Source: Clostridiales bacterium FE2011 (GTDB lineage: Bacteria > Bacillota > Clostridia > Christensenellales > Aristaeellaceae). Taken from it: a stretch of 64,000 bases of DNA. The DNA lies in assembly GCA_017569305.1 (NCBI GenBank), contig CP069418.1:1922001-1986000 (forward strand), written 5' to 3'. A program made the position numbers and the translations under genes. Positions 50,842-59,254 of this stretch are shown piece after piece (the stretch's first letter is position 1; each line of letters begins with the position of its first letter). Below the pieces are notes generated by a model that did no database searches, had not been told where the DNA came from, and saw only the letters and a program-made list of their open reading frames with translations.

Positions 50842-50854
50842 TCCCGGAGCGGTT
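50823..50854 (-). terminator. Hairpin after the anti-sigma-like gene
   Basis: GAACCGC ... GCGGTTC with inner CCGGG/CCCGG; the T-run is poor, so termination may be weak. Confidence 0.45.
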
Positions 50855-50863
50855 CGTTCTGTT

Positions 50864-52072
50864 TCAGTCTGCGGTATTTTCTGTAATGGATGCTGATACG
50901 CTGTTTCTTTTGATCAGCCGCAGGGGGAAGTTGATTTTCCAGTGGCCGAGAATCGGAGGCTGGGTTACGTTGATTTCAGCAATAAAAACCTGCTCTTCTG
51001 TCAGACCGGTATCGATTGTGAAAACCTGCTCTCCCCATCCTTCTTTCCCGTCTTTATGCCAGTACATACCGGTGATTCCACCGGGCAGTTTGTCTTCCTG
51101 CCAGTATTTCGGGGACGTTCCGAAGGGGTTTTCCTCATCGGGATCCCGCAGGCTGATCCATACTTTCCAGGGATAATAACTGGCTGTATGGGTATCATCG
51201 GAGACCTCTTTGTAATCGAGATCCGTGTAGTGCACCTGCACATGCAGGAGGCCGTCGATCATGCCGATTCCTGAGAGGTAAACATTGTCTGTGAGTGGGA
51301 TTTCCGGGCTGTTCTGCGGATCCAGCACGCGCATGGCTTCCGGGATGACCAGCCTGCTGTCCCCGACCCTGTCCATGGTATTGCAGAATCCATCATCCGT
51401 ATATCCGGCGTTGGCAATGGCATTTTCCGGAACCGGCATGGATACGGCACGGTTTCCGTATTCCTTCAGCAGCGGAAGCAGGTCGACAGTGGAATATTGA
51501 TGGGGCGTGATAAAATCGGTATAGGCTGTAATCTGTCCGTCTGTGGGCACGGAGACGGTATCAAAATGTATGGAATTAACAAAGTAGGCCTTTTTCTCTT
51601 TCTCAACGTAATATGCGGGCGATATAGTTCCGGAAGCCGAGCAGTTTCTGAAAAGCTGGGCGTCAATGTCTATATTGGCTTCGGTATGCCCGTTGATCCG
51701 GTTTCCTTCAAGATCCTGAAGGGAAAAGGTGACGGTCACATCCGATCCTTCCGCCAGGGCGGAAAGGATTTCCAGCCGGACGCCCTGATCTTCGCAGGTC
51801 AGGTTGACAGGCATCAATGTTTCTGCCAGGTCCGGCCAATACTTATACAGTAATCCATTAACAGTCTCGTTTGTGGCAGCCAGCGCGGTGGCCATCAGCA
51901 CGATCATCAGCGCAGCCGCGGCGATGACGCTGAAGGAAAGCTTCTTTTTCACGATCTTCTCCTCCTGTCCGTGAACCGGGAGGGAAGAGATTGTTTCATG
52001 GATCTGCTCTGTCAGTTCCCGCGGGGGTGTTTCATACATTCTCCGCAGGTCGCTTTGTGTAAAGCGTTTCAT
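50864..52072 (-). CDS. Membrane protein with DUF4179-like architecture, probable anti-sigma factor
   Basis: A 402-residue protein. The cytoplasmic N-terminus (MKRFTQSDLRRMYETPPRELTEQIHETISSLP) resembles anti-sigma domains. One membrane helix follows (FSVIAAAALMIVLMATALAA, about 48-67), then a large extracytoplasmic region starting TNETVNGLLYKYWPDLAETLMPVN, typical of DUF4179 proteins. The start at 52072 follows GGAGGAAGAAC and lies inside the end of the sigma gene (41-base overlap). Gene order and topology make it the likely partner of that sigma factor. Confidence 0.75.
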   Translation of the reverse strand: MKRFTQSDLRRMYETPPRELTEQIHETISSLPVHGQEEKIVKKKLSFSVIAAAALMIVLMATALAATNETVNGLLYKYWPDLAETLMPVNLTCEDQGVRLEILSALAEGSDVTVTFSLQDLEGNRINGHTEANIDIDAQLFRNCSASGTISPAYYVEKEKKAYFVNSIHFDTVSVPTDGQITAYTDFITPHQYSTVDLLPLLKEYGNRAVSMPVPENAIANAGYTDDGFCNTMDRVGDSRLVIPEAMRVLDPQNSPEIPLTDNVYLSGIGMIDGLLHVQVHYTDLDYKEVSDDTHTASYYPWKVWISLRDPDEENPFGTSPKYWQEDKLPGGITGMYWHKDGKEGWGEQVFTIDTGLTEEQVFIAEINVTQPPILGHWKINFPLRLIKRNSVSASITENTAD

Positions 52073-52535
52073 GTTCTTCCTCCTCACTCAGTTCAATCTG
52101 TAAGATGTTTTTTGCCCGTTTCAATCGCGATTTGAGGGCGAACAGGGTCACACCCATGACGGAGGCAGCTTCCTTTGCACTGTATCCTTCCATATAAACC
52201 AGCAGGAAGGGCAGCCGCAGCTTTTCCGGCAGCCGTTCAACGGCATCCCGCAGTTCCCTCAGGCCGGCCTCCGGAACCGTATGATCCGGAATATCCGGAA
52301 CGGGAACCGTCCGCCGGCGCAGGCGCTGGATGTTACGGCATTCGTTGATGACAATCCGGGCCAGGTAGGCTTTTTCGCTGCCGGGCCGGATGGAATCCAT
52401 GTGCTGCCACGCCAGCAGGACGGCCTGCTGCACCGCGTCCTGGGCGTCCGCCGGGTGACGCAGGATACCCTGTGCCAGCCGGTACAGTCCGGGAAGCTGT
52501 TCCATGTACAGCTGCTCAAAGGAAACCTTGTTCAT
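52032..52535 (-). CDS. ECF-type RNA polymerase sigma factor
   Basis: A 167-residue sigma-70 family factor. Region 2 is at residues 10-75 (LYRLAQGILRHPADAQDAVQQAVLLAWQHMD, KAYLARIVINECRNIQR). Region 4 is at about 100-155 (LPEKLRLPFLLVYMEGYSAKEAASVMGVTLFALKSRLKRAKNIL). The start at 52535 follows GGAGG. It is cotranscribed with the DUF4179-like protein. It is distinct from the other sigma factor in the window (11291), whose partner has a different architecture. Confidence 0.9.
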   Translation of the reverse strand: MNKVSFEQLYMEQLPGLYRLAQGILRHPADAQDAVQQAVLLAWQHMDSIRPGSEKAYLARIVINECRNIQRLRRRTVPVPDIPDHTVPEAGLRELRDAVERLPEKLRLPFLLVYMEGYSAKEAASVMGVTLFALKSRLKRAKNILQIELSEEEEHETLYTKRPAENV

Positions 52536-52616
52536 CAGGAAACCTCCGTGGTGAAGATCTTCATCTATAATACGTTTAAAAGCCCCCAAAAGAGCCATAT
52601 CCTCAAAACTTTTTAT

Positions 52617-52642
52617 AACAAAAACGGCAGGAATCCCTGCCG
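52617..52642 (-). terminator. Terminator of the third MATE gene
   Basis: CGGCAGGG-ATT-CCTGCCG on the minus strand followed by TTTTTGTT. Confidence 0.8.
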
Positions 52643-52660
52643 CCTGGAAATGTGCATTGC

Positions 52661-52693
52661 ATTATGAATTATGAATTGTGAATTATGAATTAC
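52661..52693. repeat. Family 1 repeat, forward orientation
   Basis: ATTATGAATTATGAATTGTG-type copy between the MATE stop and its terminator. Confidence 0.7.
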
Positions 52694-52698
52694 AAAAA

Positions 52699-54093
52699 TC
52701 AGTCCAGTTCTTCCGCTTCCGGTTCCGCCTTCTTCGGCGCACCCATCCGCTTCCACTTGCCGGACAGCAGGTAAGCCGTGCCGATCAGGAAGGGAACCAG
52801 GCCGGAGAGCGCGTTGCCGTACCAGAAGCCCCGGATACCCCAGGCGAAGGTGACGCCCAGCAGCAGGCTCAGGCCGATGCGGGTGAAGATGCCGTCCAGC
52901 AGGGCAACCGCCAGGTTCAGTTTGGAATTGCCGGATCCGTTGATGAGGGCGAAGTTCGGCGGCCGCAGGACGCAGCCCAGATACTGGATCATGGCGATGG
53001 GAATATAGGTGATGGCCATGGCCAGTACTTCAGGATCCTGGGAGAACAGGCCGAAAAGCCATTCCGGTTTGAACAGGGTAATCACGGCGAAGACGGCGGC
53101 CGGAATCGCAACGATCCACATGGCGTGGCCGACTACCTTCGGCACCCGTTCCGTCTTTCCGGCACCCAGCGCCTGGGAAACCATTGCGCCGCCAGCGGAG
53201 GAAATGGCCTGGCTGACCACGCCGATCATGTTCTCCAGCTTCCGGGCAACGCCGGTGACGGCTACGGCCACCGTGCCGTAGGTGTTGATATAGGAATTGA
53301 CGAACAGCATGGAGAAGGTGATGGCAGCGCTCTGGATGACCATGGGGATGCCCAGGCTCAGCAGCTGATTGATCACGTTTTTATAGATCCGGAAATGCCG
53401 GGGCTTGAAATCAAAATGGATCTGCTCCCGGTTTTTGTACAGCAGCCGCAGGGCAAAGAGGAAGCTGACGGCCTGGCCGATGACCGTGGCCAGGGCGGCG
53501 CCCAGCGGACCCATGCCCAGGGGGCCGACGAACAGGATGTCCAGGACGACGTTGATGACGGAAGCAATGGCAATAAAGATGAAGGGATGCTTGGAATCAC
53601 CCATACCGCGGAGGATGGCGCTAACCAGGTTGTAGCCGTAGATGAAGACTACGCCCCACACGCAGGTAATGCAGTACTGGCGGGTGTATTCCCAGATATC
53701 TTCCGGTGTGTTCAGCCAGTTGATGATTCCCTTGTAGGTAAACAGGAAGATCACCATGATGATCACGGCCAGGCCTTCCAGCAGGGTGAACAGGGTGCCC
53801 ACCATCTCGCCCACCAGGTCATGGCGTTTCGCACCCACGTAGCGGGAAATCAGGATCTGCCCCGCGTTGGAAAAGCCCATGGCCACGAAGGTGATCAGCA
53901 TCAGCACTTCACCGCCGATGGACACGGCGGAAAGACCCTGTGTGCCGACAAAATTGCCGACAACGATCATGTCCACCATGTTGTAGACCATCTGCAGCAG
54001 GCCGGAAAGGAAAAGCGGCATCGAGAACGTCAGCAGCGTTTTCGGCACGCTGCCCGTCGTCAGATCCCGGATCAGTGCGTTCTTTTTCTCCAT
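52699..54093 (-). CDS. MATE family efflux transporter
   Basis: A 464-residue exporter close to the NorM/DinF-type group common in Firmicutes. It begins MEKKNALIRDLTTGSVPKTLLTFSMPLF, then GLLQMVYNMVDMIVVGNFVGTQGLSAVSIGGE, and has twelve helices in two halves. The C-terminus is a charged tail of about 20 residues (KKAEPEAEELD). The ATG follows a weak GAGATGG site. It faces the T-box-controlled gene across a 534-base gap. Confidence 0.93.
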   Translation of the reverse strand: MEKKNALIRDLTTGSVPKTLLTFSMPLFLSGLLQMVYNMVDMIVVGNFVGTQGLSAVSIGGEVLMLITFVAMGFSNAGQILISRYVGAKRHDLVGEMVGTLFTLLEGLAVIIMVIFLFTYKGIINWLNTPEDIWEYTRQYCITCVWGVVFIYGYNLVSAILRGMGDSKHPFIFIAIASVINVVLDILFVGPLGMGPLGAALATVIGQAVSFLFALRLLYKNREQIHFDFKPRHFRIYKNVINQLLSLGIPMVIQSAAITFSMLFVNSYINTYGTVAVAVTGVARKLENMIGVVSQAISSAGGAMVSQALGAGKTERVPKVVGHAMWIVAIPAAVFAVITLFKPEWLFGLFSQDPEVLAMAITYIPIAMIQYLGCVLRPPNFALINGSGNSKLNLAVALLDGIFTRIGLSLLLGVTFAWGIRGFWYGNALSGLVPFLIGTAYLLSGKWKRMGAPKKAEPEAEELD

Positions 54094-54243
54094 CTCAAAC
54101 CCCGTAAAACTTAAAATTCAACATCTTTCACTATACCACATTTTCCCGTGAATACCAGAGACCAAATCACGGCATTTCGGGGACAAAAGTTATTCAAAAA
54201 CAGCGTTTCACGTTGTTTTTGTACTGTATTTGTTACAAACCCC

Positions 54244-54272
54244 TTGACACCTTATTTTCCGCGTGCTACACT
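54244..54272 (+). promoter_or_regulatory. Promoter of the T-box transcript
   Basis: Consensus TTGACA (54244-54249), 17 bases, TACACT (54267-54272), with an extended -10 TG. Confidence 0.8.
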
Positions 54273-54278
54273 TCAGGC

Positions 54279-54545
54279 AATTTCATACAAGGCTGTGACG
54301 AAGACGGAACAGCAGGAAGCCCCACAGAGAGCCGGGTATGGTGTGAACCGGCGGGCCGAAGCTTCATCCCATCGCTTCCGAGCCGGAGATCCGAAAGGTT
54401 GATCCCAGTAGGCGTCTCCCGTGACTGCTGCGTAAAGGCATAGGACATGATAGTGTCTGAAGTGGTGTGCAAAGGCGCACAATTTGAGTGGTACCGCGAG
54501 CCAACATGGCCCGTCTCAAAAATGAGACGGGCCATTTATTTATTC
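54279..54545 (+). promoter_or_regulatory. T-box leader, best-guess specifier ATC (isoleucine)
   Basis: A tRNA-sensing riboswitch. In order: the 5' GTGACGAAGAC stretch, the AGAGAGCCGG T-loop region with GGTGTGAACCGG, a candidate specifier ATC at 54389-54391 (CGGAG-ATC-CGAA), the T-box sequence GAGTGGTACCGCG (54486-54498), and a strong terminator GGCCCGTCTCA/TGAGACGGGCC with TTTATTTATT (54506-54544). TGGT would pair with a tRNA ending ACCA, as isoleucine tRNAs do. Uncharged tRNA would open the terminator and switch on the gene at 54628. Specifier identity is judged by alignment from memory to known leaders and is less certain than the T-box itself. Confidence 0.92.
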
Positions 54546-54627
54546 CCGGCCATCCGATTCAGGCATTCTGCTGTATGAAAGACCAGGACTTACATACCTT
54601 GCATTGTAAAGAGAGGAGCGTTTCCAG

Positions 54628-56898
54628 ATGACAACCAGGACTGACCTGAGCCAATTGAGTGCGGTTGCTTCCCGTATCCGTGAAATGCGGGAGATCATGG
54701 GCTGGACCCCTGAGGAAATGGCGGAAAAGACGGAGGTAACCGTTGCGGAATACCTCGATTACGAAGCCGGCCAGACCGACATGCCCTTTACTTTCATCTA
54801 CAAGTCCGCCCAGGCTTTCAACATGGAGCTGACGGAACTGCTGGAAGGCCACAATGCTTTCCTGTCCACCTACACGGTGACCCGCCGCGGCAAGGGCGAA
54901 ACCACCGCGAAGGAAGAAGGCATCGCCATTTCGAACCTGGCGCCGAAATTCCGGGATAAGGTGGCGGAGCCTTACTGGGTTCGCTATGAATATTCCGAAA
55001 AGCAGCAGAATGAGCCGATCCATACGACCACCCACAAGGGACAGGAATTCGACCTGGTGCTTTCCGGCAGCCTGAAGGTCCAGGTCGGCGACCATACCGA
55101 GATCCTGGAGGAAGGCGACAGCATCTATTACAACTCCTCCCTGCCGCACGGCATGATCGCCGTGAACGGGAAGGACTGCGTCTTCCTGGCGATGATCCTT
55201 CCGGTTGAAGGACAGCAGAGCGGCGCTGATTTCGCGGCCGTACCCAAGGCTGCCCGGTATGAGGGTCACCTGGTTGCCGAGAAGTTTATTGACGCGAAGG
55301 AGGATGAGCAGGGAAGGCTCACTTCCATCAGCTTCCCGAATCATGAAACCTTCAACTTCGGTTTTGATATCGTGGACGAGATCGCCCGCAAGTATCCGGA
55401 TAAGCTGGCCATGCTCTATGTGGACAAGCATCATGAGGAGCGCCGCTTCACCTTCAAGGATATCAAGGACGCCTCCAACCAGTGCGCCAACTATTTCACA
55501 TCCCTGGGAATCAAGCGGGGCGACCGGGTCATGCTGGTGCTCAAGAGGCACTATCAGTTCTGGTTCTCCATGGTGGCCCTGCACAAACTGGGCGCCATCG
55601 CGATCCCCGCAACCAACCAGCTGAAGGAGCATGACTTTGAGTACCGCTTCAACGCTGCCGGCGTCAAGGCCCTGATCTGCACGGCCGACGGGGACACTGC
55701 CGAGATCGCCGAGCGGGCCGCCGCCAAGTGCCCCAGCGTGGAAACCCTGATCATGGTCAACGGATCCCGGGAGGGCTGGCATGACCTGAATGCGGAATAT
55801 CCGCTCTTCACCCGCCGCTACCGCCGTCCGGAGGACGCCTCCTGCGGCAACGAACCGGCGCTCATGTTCTTCACTTCCGGCACCACAGGCAATCCGAAGA
55901 TGGCCCAGCACCGTCATACTTACGCCCTGGGACATTATGTTACGGCGAAGTACTGGCACTGCTGCGAGCGGGACGGTCTCCACTTCACCATTTCCGACAC
56001 CGGCTGGGGCAAATCCCTCTGGGGCAAGCTTTACGGCCAGTGGCTGTGCGAGGGTGCGGTTTTCGTCTATGACTTCGATAAGTTCGACGCGGCGGATATC
56101 CTGCCCATGTTCAAGAAGTACAACATCACGACCTTCTGCGCACCGCCCACCATGCTCCGGATGTTCATCAAGGTGGACCTGGCCAATTACGACCTCAGCT
56201 CCATTCACCATATGACTACCGCCGGCGAAGCCCTCAACCCCGAGGTCTACCGCCAGTTCGAGAAGGCTACGGGCCTGCAGATCATGGAAGGCTTCGGTCA
56301 GACAGAAACCACGCTGACCATCGGCAACCTGGCCGGTACCGTGCCGAAGATCGGTTCCATGGGTAAGGCCAATCCCCAGTACGACGTGGATATCGTGGAT
56401 CCGGACGGCAATTCCGTTGCCAGCGGTGAAGTGGGCGAGATTGTTATCCATACCGACAGGAATGTTCCCTGCGGCCTTTACCGGGAGTATTACCTGGACG
56501 AGGAAAAGACGAAGGAAGCCTGGCACGACGGCATGTACCACACCGGCGACACAGCCTGGCGGGATGAGGACGGCTACTTCTGGTATGTTTCCCGGATTGA
56601 CGACGTTATCAAATCCTCCGGCTACCGTATCGGGCCGTTCGAGATCGAATCCGTCATCATGGAGCTGCCCTACGTGCTGGAGTGCGGCGTTTCCGCCGAA
56701 CCGGATGAAATCCGCGGCCAGATCGTCAAGGCCTCCATTGTCCTGACCAAGGGCACGGAAGGAACCGAAGAGCTCAAAAAGGAAATCCAGCAGTATGTCA
56801 AAGAGCATACCGCACCTTACAAATATCCCCGCAAGATTGTCTTCCGGGACGAACTGCCCAAGACGATCTCCGGCAAGATCCAGCGCAACCTGCTGTAA
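54628..56898 (+). CDS. XRE-cupin-acyl-CoA synthetase fusion (AMP-forming, MACS-like)
   Basis: A 756-residue fusion. Residues 10-68 form an XRE-type HTH (IREMREIMGWTPEEMAEKTEVTVAEYLDYEAG). Residues 105-180 form a cupin (TTTHKGQEFDLVLSGSLKVQVGDHTEILEEGDSIYYNSSLPHG). From about 220 to the end is an AMP-dependent synthetase of the medium-chain acyl-CoA synthetase type: the phosphate loop FFTSGTTGNPK, GFGQTETT, YHTGD and the adenylate Lys region near the end (PKTISGKIQRNLL). It joins a carboxylic acid to CoA with ATP. GAGAGGAG precedes the start. The T-box leader makes it an amino acid starvation gene. No other genes of the pathway are in the window. Confidence 0.9.
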   Translation: MTTRTDLSQLSAVASRIREMREIMGWTPEEMAEKTEVTVAEYLDYEAGQTDMPFTFIYKSAQAFNMELTELLEGHNAFLSTYTVTRRGKGETTAKEEGIAISNLAPKFRDKVAEPYWVRYEYSEKQQNEPIHTTTHKGQEFDLVLSGSLKVQVGDHTEILEEGDSIYYNSSLPHGMIAVNGKDCVFLAMILPVEGQQSGADFAAVPKAARYEGHLVAEKFIDAKEDEQGRLTSISFPNHETFNFGFDIVDEIARKYPDKLAMLYVDKHHEERRFTFKDIKDASNQCANYFTSLGIKRGDRVMLVLKRHYQFWFSMVALHKLGAIAIPATNQLKEHDFEYRFNAAGVKALICTADGDTAEIAERAAAKCPSVETLIMVNGSREGWHDLNAEYPLFTRRYRRPEDASCGNEPALMFFTSGTTGNPKMAQHRHTYALGHYVTAKYWHCCERDGLHFTISDTGWGKSLWGKLYGQWLCEGAVFVYDFDKFDAADILPMFKKYNITTFCAPPTMLRMFIKVDLANYDLSSIHHMTTAGEALNPEVYRQFEKATGLQIMEGFGQTETTLTIGNLAGTVPKIGSMGKANPQYDVDIVDPDGNSVASGEVGEIVIHTDRNVPCGLYREYYLDEEKTKEAWHDGMYHTGDTAWRDEDGYFWYVSRIDDVIKSSGYRIGPFEIESVIMELPYVLECGVSAEPDEIRGQIVKASIVLTKGTEGTEELKKEIQQYVKEHTAPYKYPRKIVFRDELPKTISGKIQRNLL

Positions 56899-56916
56899 TC
56901 TCCGGAACAGAAACGG

Positions 56917-56948
56917 AAAAGGACCGGTCCATTCGGACCGGCCCTTTT
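56917..56948. terminator. Bidirectional terminator
   Basis: AAAAGGACCGGTCC-ATTC-GGACCGGCCCTTTT between the synthetase gene and the convergent EAL gene. Confidence 0.85.
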
Positions 56949-56960
56949 CATTGACGCCTT

Positions 56961-58862
56961 TCAGCAGGCTTTATTCATCTGCATGGTCTGTTCCACAAAC
57001 TCATCCATCGGCACGGGCTGGGAGAAGTAATATCCCTGCAGGTAGTCGCAGCTGATATCCTTCATGGCGCCGGCCATTTCTTCTGTTTCGATACCCTCGG
57101 CGGTAATGCTCAGGTTCATCCGCTTGAAGCCTTCCACCAGGGCGGGAAGCAGCATGTCTTTTTCCTTGCAGTAGTTCCAAACGACTTCCATGTCGATCTT
57201 GATGTTGGTGAAGGGATACTGGCGAACCCGGGAAAGGTTGGAGTAGCCGCTGCCATAATCGTCCAGGGAAAACTCAAAACCGTTGTTGTGCAGGCCGGTG
57301 ATCTGGTCCCGCAGGAGCGAGAAGTCAATCATGCTCTGTTCCGTAATCTCCAGGTGGATCATCTTTTCATCCACATGATATTCCTTCAGGATTTCCGCAA
57401 AACGGGAAGGAACGTCACGGCTCATGAACTGCACCGGGCTCAGGTTGACGTTGATCCACTGGATGCCCATGGCTTCCATGTCATGGTCCCGGATAAACCG
57501 GCAGACCTTGGCAAGTACCTGCTCGCCCAGCCGTACGATATAGCCTTCCTGCTCCGCCATGGAGATGAACAGATCGGGCCGGATCAGGTTTCCGTTGTCA
57601 TCCCGCAGCCGGACCAGGGCTTCCGCCGCGATCCGCTTTCCGGTTTTGCTGTCCATCAGCGGCTGGAGGAACACTTCCAGTTCATCCCGGTCCAGGGACT
57701 TTTCCAGGCACCGGCGGATCTCCAGCTTCTGGTTGATTTCATCAATGGAATCCATGAGGGAGCGGCTGGTATCCGGTTCGGCAACGCGGCTCAGTTCGTC
57801 CAGGGAAATCATCAGGGTGTTGACCAGCCGGTCGGAGGGACAGTTCATCAGATCCATATCCGCTTCCACAAAGGAAATGCCCAGCCGCAGTTCGCCGGCA
57901 CCGGTTTTCCAGGGGCCGGTAAAGCGCTCGCTGAGCTTCTGGCGCAGCTCCGCCAGGTCGGGTTCGTTCTGTCCCACCATGGCGTAGGAGCCGCCCCGCA
58001 GATAGAAACTGCTCAGATGGGGGAAATTATCCAGCAGGTATTTGTTGATGCCGATCAGGGCGTCATCCATCTGCTTTCCGCCGAAAATTTCCCGGTGTTC
58101 ATTATAGTTCTGGATGGTGAAACCAAGCACCCGGCAGGGTTTCTTTCGCTGCCAGCATTCGCCCAGCAGTGCGTGGAAAGCCGGAAGGTTATAGACATAT
58201 CCCCGCTCAGAGAGGTAAAGATCCGGGTTCAGGAAGGAAATGAAGATCACCACGATGGCCATCAGGCAGAAGGTGTTCATGACCACAATATTCGGCAGCA
58301 GGAAACGGGCGACAATGCCGGCTTTCAGGACAACCTGGATGGCCAGCAGGCTGATGATTTCGTGAGCGCTCAGTTCCTTCAGGTGCCGGAGAATACCGAT
58401 GGTGGCAAAAGTCAGGTAACAGCAGTCACAGGCGAAGATCGTCCAGTAAAGCTGCCCCTGGTGGAATCCGTCTTCAATGCGGAACAGCAGATGGGTCCAC
58501 GGCGTAGTCAGCGCAATCAGCACGCAGGGAATATATACAATTGGAGCAAAGACACGCAGGCGTGACCAGATCAGTGACTTGGAGTCCAGCACGCTCACGG
58601 TGAAGACAAAGAACATATAGGAACGGACATATACAAAAATGAAATACAGCACATTGACGACCCAGAGCAGTTCGGACGCATGCTCCGGCCAGGTCTCGTT
58701 CAGGCGGAAGGAGGCAACCTCAAGGATTTCCGTGCAGATATCAATGACCAGAATGGCCAGGAATGCACGGTTCAGTCGGATTGGCAGCCTTGGACGGAAG
58801 AAGTAGTACCCCATGATGACCAGCAGGATCAACATGCTTGGAACGGTGAAGCTGTAGTTCAT
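56961..58862 (-). CDS. Membrane cyclic di-GMP phosphodiesterase (degenerate GGDEF, EAL)
   Basis: A 633-residue protein. About eight membrane helices fill residues 1-215. A degenerate GGDEF domain (about 225-365) has RGGSYAM in place of the GGDEF motif, so no cyclase activity is expected. An EAL domain (about 385-625) keeps the catalytic set: AAEALVRLR, NVNLSP, LEITEQS, LDDYGSGYSN, IKIDM, AEGIET, LQGYYFSQP. It should hydrolyse c-di-GMP. The start at 58862 (MNYSFTVPSML) leads directly into helix 1; an earlier in-frame ATG at 58967 sits at the predicted transcription start. The ribosome site is weak. Confidence 0.88.
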   Translation of the reverse strand: MNYSFTVPSMLILLVIMGYYFFRPRLPIRLNRAFLAILVIDICTEILEVASFRLNETWPEHASELLWVVNVLYFIFVYVRSYMFFVFTVSVLDSKSLIWSRLRVFAPIVYIPCVLIALTTPWTHLLFRIEDGFHQGQLYWTIFACDCCYLTFATIGILRHLKELSAHEIISLLAIQVVLKAGIVARFLLPNIVVMNTFCLMAIVVIFISFLNPDLYLSERGYVYNLPAFHALLGECWQRKKPCRVLGFTIQNYNEHREIFGGKQMDDALIGINKYLLDNFPHLSSFYLRGGSYAMVGQNEPDLAELRQKLSERFTGPWKTGAGELRLGISFVEADMDLMNCPSDRLVNTLMISLDELSRVAEPDTSRSLMDSIDEINQKLEIRRCLEKSLDRDELEVFLQPLMDSKTGKRIAAEALVRLRDDNGNLIRPDLFISMAEQEGYIVRLGEQVLAKVCRFIRDHDMEAMGIQWINVNLSPVQFMSRDVPSRFAEILKEYHVDEKMIHLEITEQSMIDFSLLRDQITGLHNNGFEFSLDDYGSGYSNLSRVRQYPFTNIKIDMEVVWNYCKEKDMLLPALVEGFKRMNLSITAEGIETEEMAGAMKDISCDYLQGYYFSQPVPMDEFVEQTMQMNKAC

Positions 58863-58983
58863 TTTTTTGGTTGCTGTCCTTTCCCCACGGGGGGACCTTT
58901 CTGCACAAATTGTAAAAACATATTTTGCCGGGTTTGCGTCAATCTGTGATTTTATCACGTAGAGCACTTGATTTGACCGGACA

Positions 58984-59012
58984 AATATAGCATAAGTTAC
59001 ATGGCTTGTAAA
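58984..59012 (-). promoter_or_regulatory. Promoter of the minus-strand EAL gene
   Basis: Minus strand TTTACA (59007-59012), 17 bases, TATATT (58984-58989), with an extended -10 TG. It leaves a 5' leader of about 115 bases, in which GTGAT-AAA-ATCAC is the only clear stem. Confidence 0.55.
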
Positions 59013-59159
59013 GAATTTTTTATGTATGTCGCTTAAAGTCTAAAGTCTGCTGTTTTCCATACATTTCAGCGCTTGTGATCGGTTACATGAAACCGGGTAT
59101 ATGGTATTTCAACCCATCAAATTGTATTATTTTCACAGTTGTCCTGCCATTTTTTCTAT

Positions 59160-59188
59160 TTGCCATTTGCAGCGTTTTACAATATAAT
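59160..59188 (+). promoter_or_regulatory. Promoter of the plus-strand EAL gene
   Basis: TTGCCA (59160-59165), 17 bases, TATAAT (59183-59188). It lies downstream of the in-frame ATG at 59075, so that start is excluded. The gap 58863-59254 holds only the two divergent promoters. Confidence 0.7.
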
Positions 59189-59254
59189 AATCATGCATAC
59201 CTATTCCCATGCGGGAGTATGCTTTACATTTTCCTCCTGGAAGGGGACCGTTTC

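Noticed and set aside
9405..52693. CRISPR array made of the AATTCATAATT repeats
   Set aside because: Copies are scattered over more than 40 kb, not regularly spaced with unique spacers, and no cas genes are present.
54148..54443. Two overlapping small frames in the T-box leader
   Set aside because: They follow the structured leader and have no ribosome site; the RNA fold explains the sequence.
59075..59254. Membrane-anchored longer form of the plus-strand EAL protein starting at 59075
   Set aside because: A TTGCCA-17-TATAAT promoter lies inside this stretch and a strong ribosome site precedes 59255.
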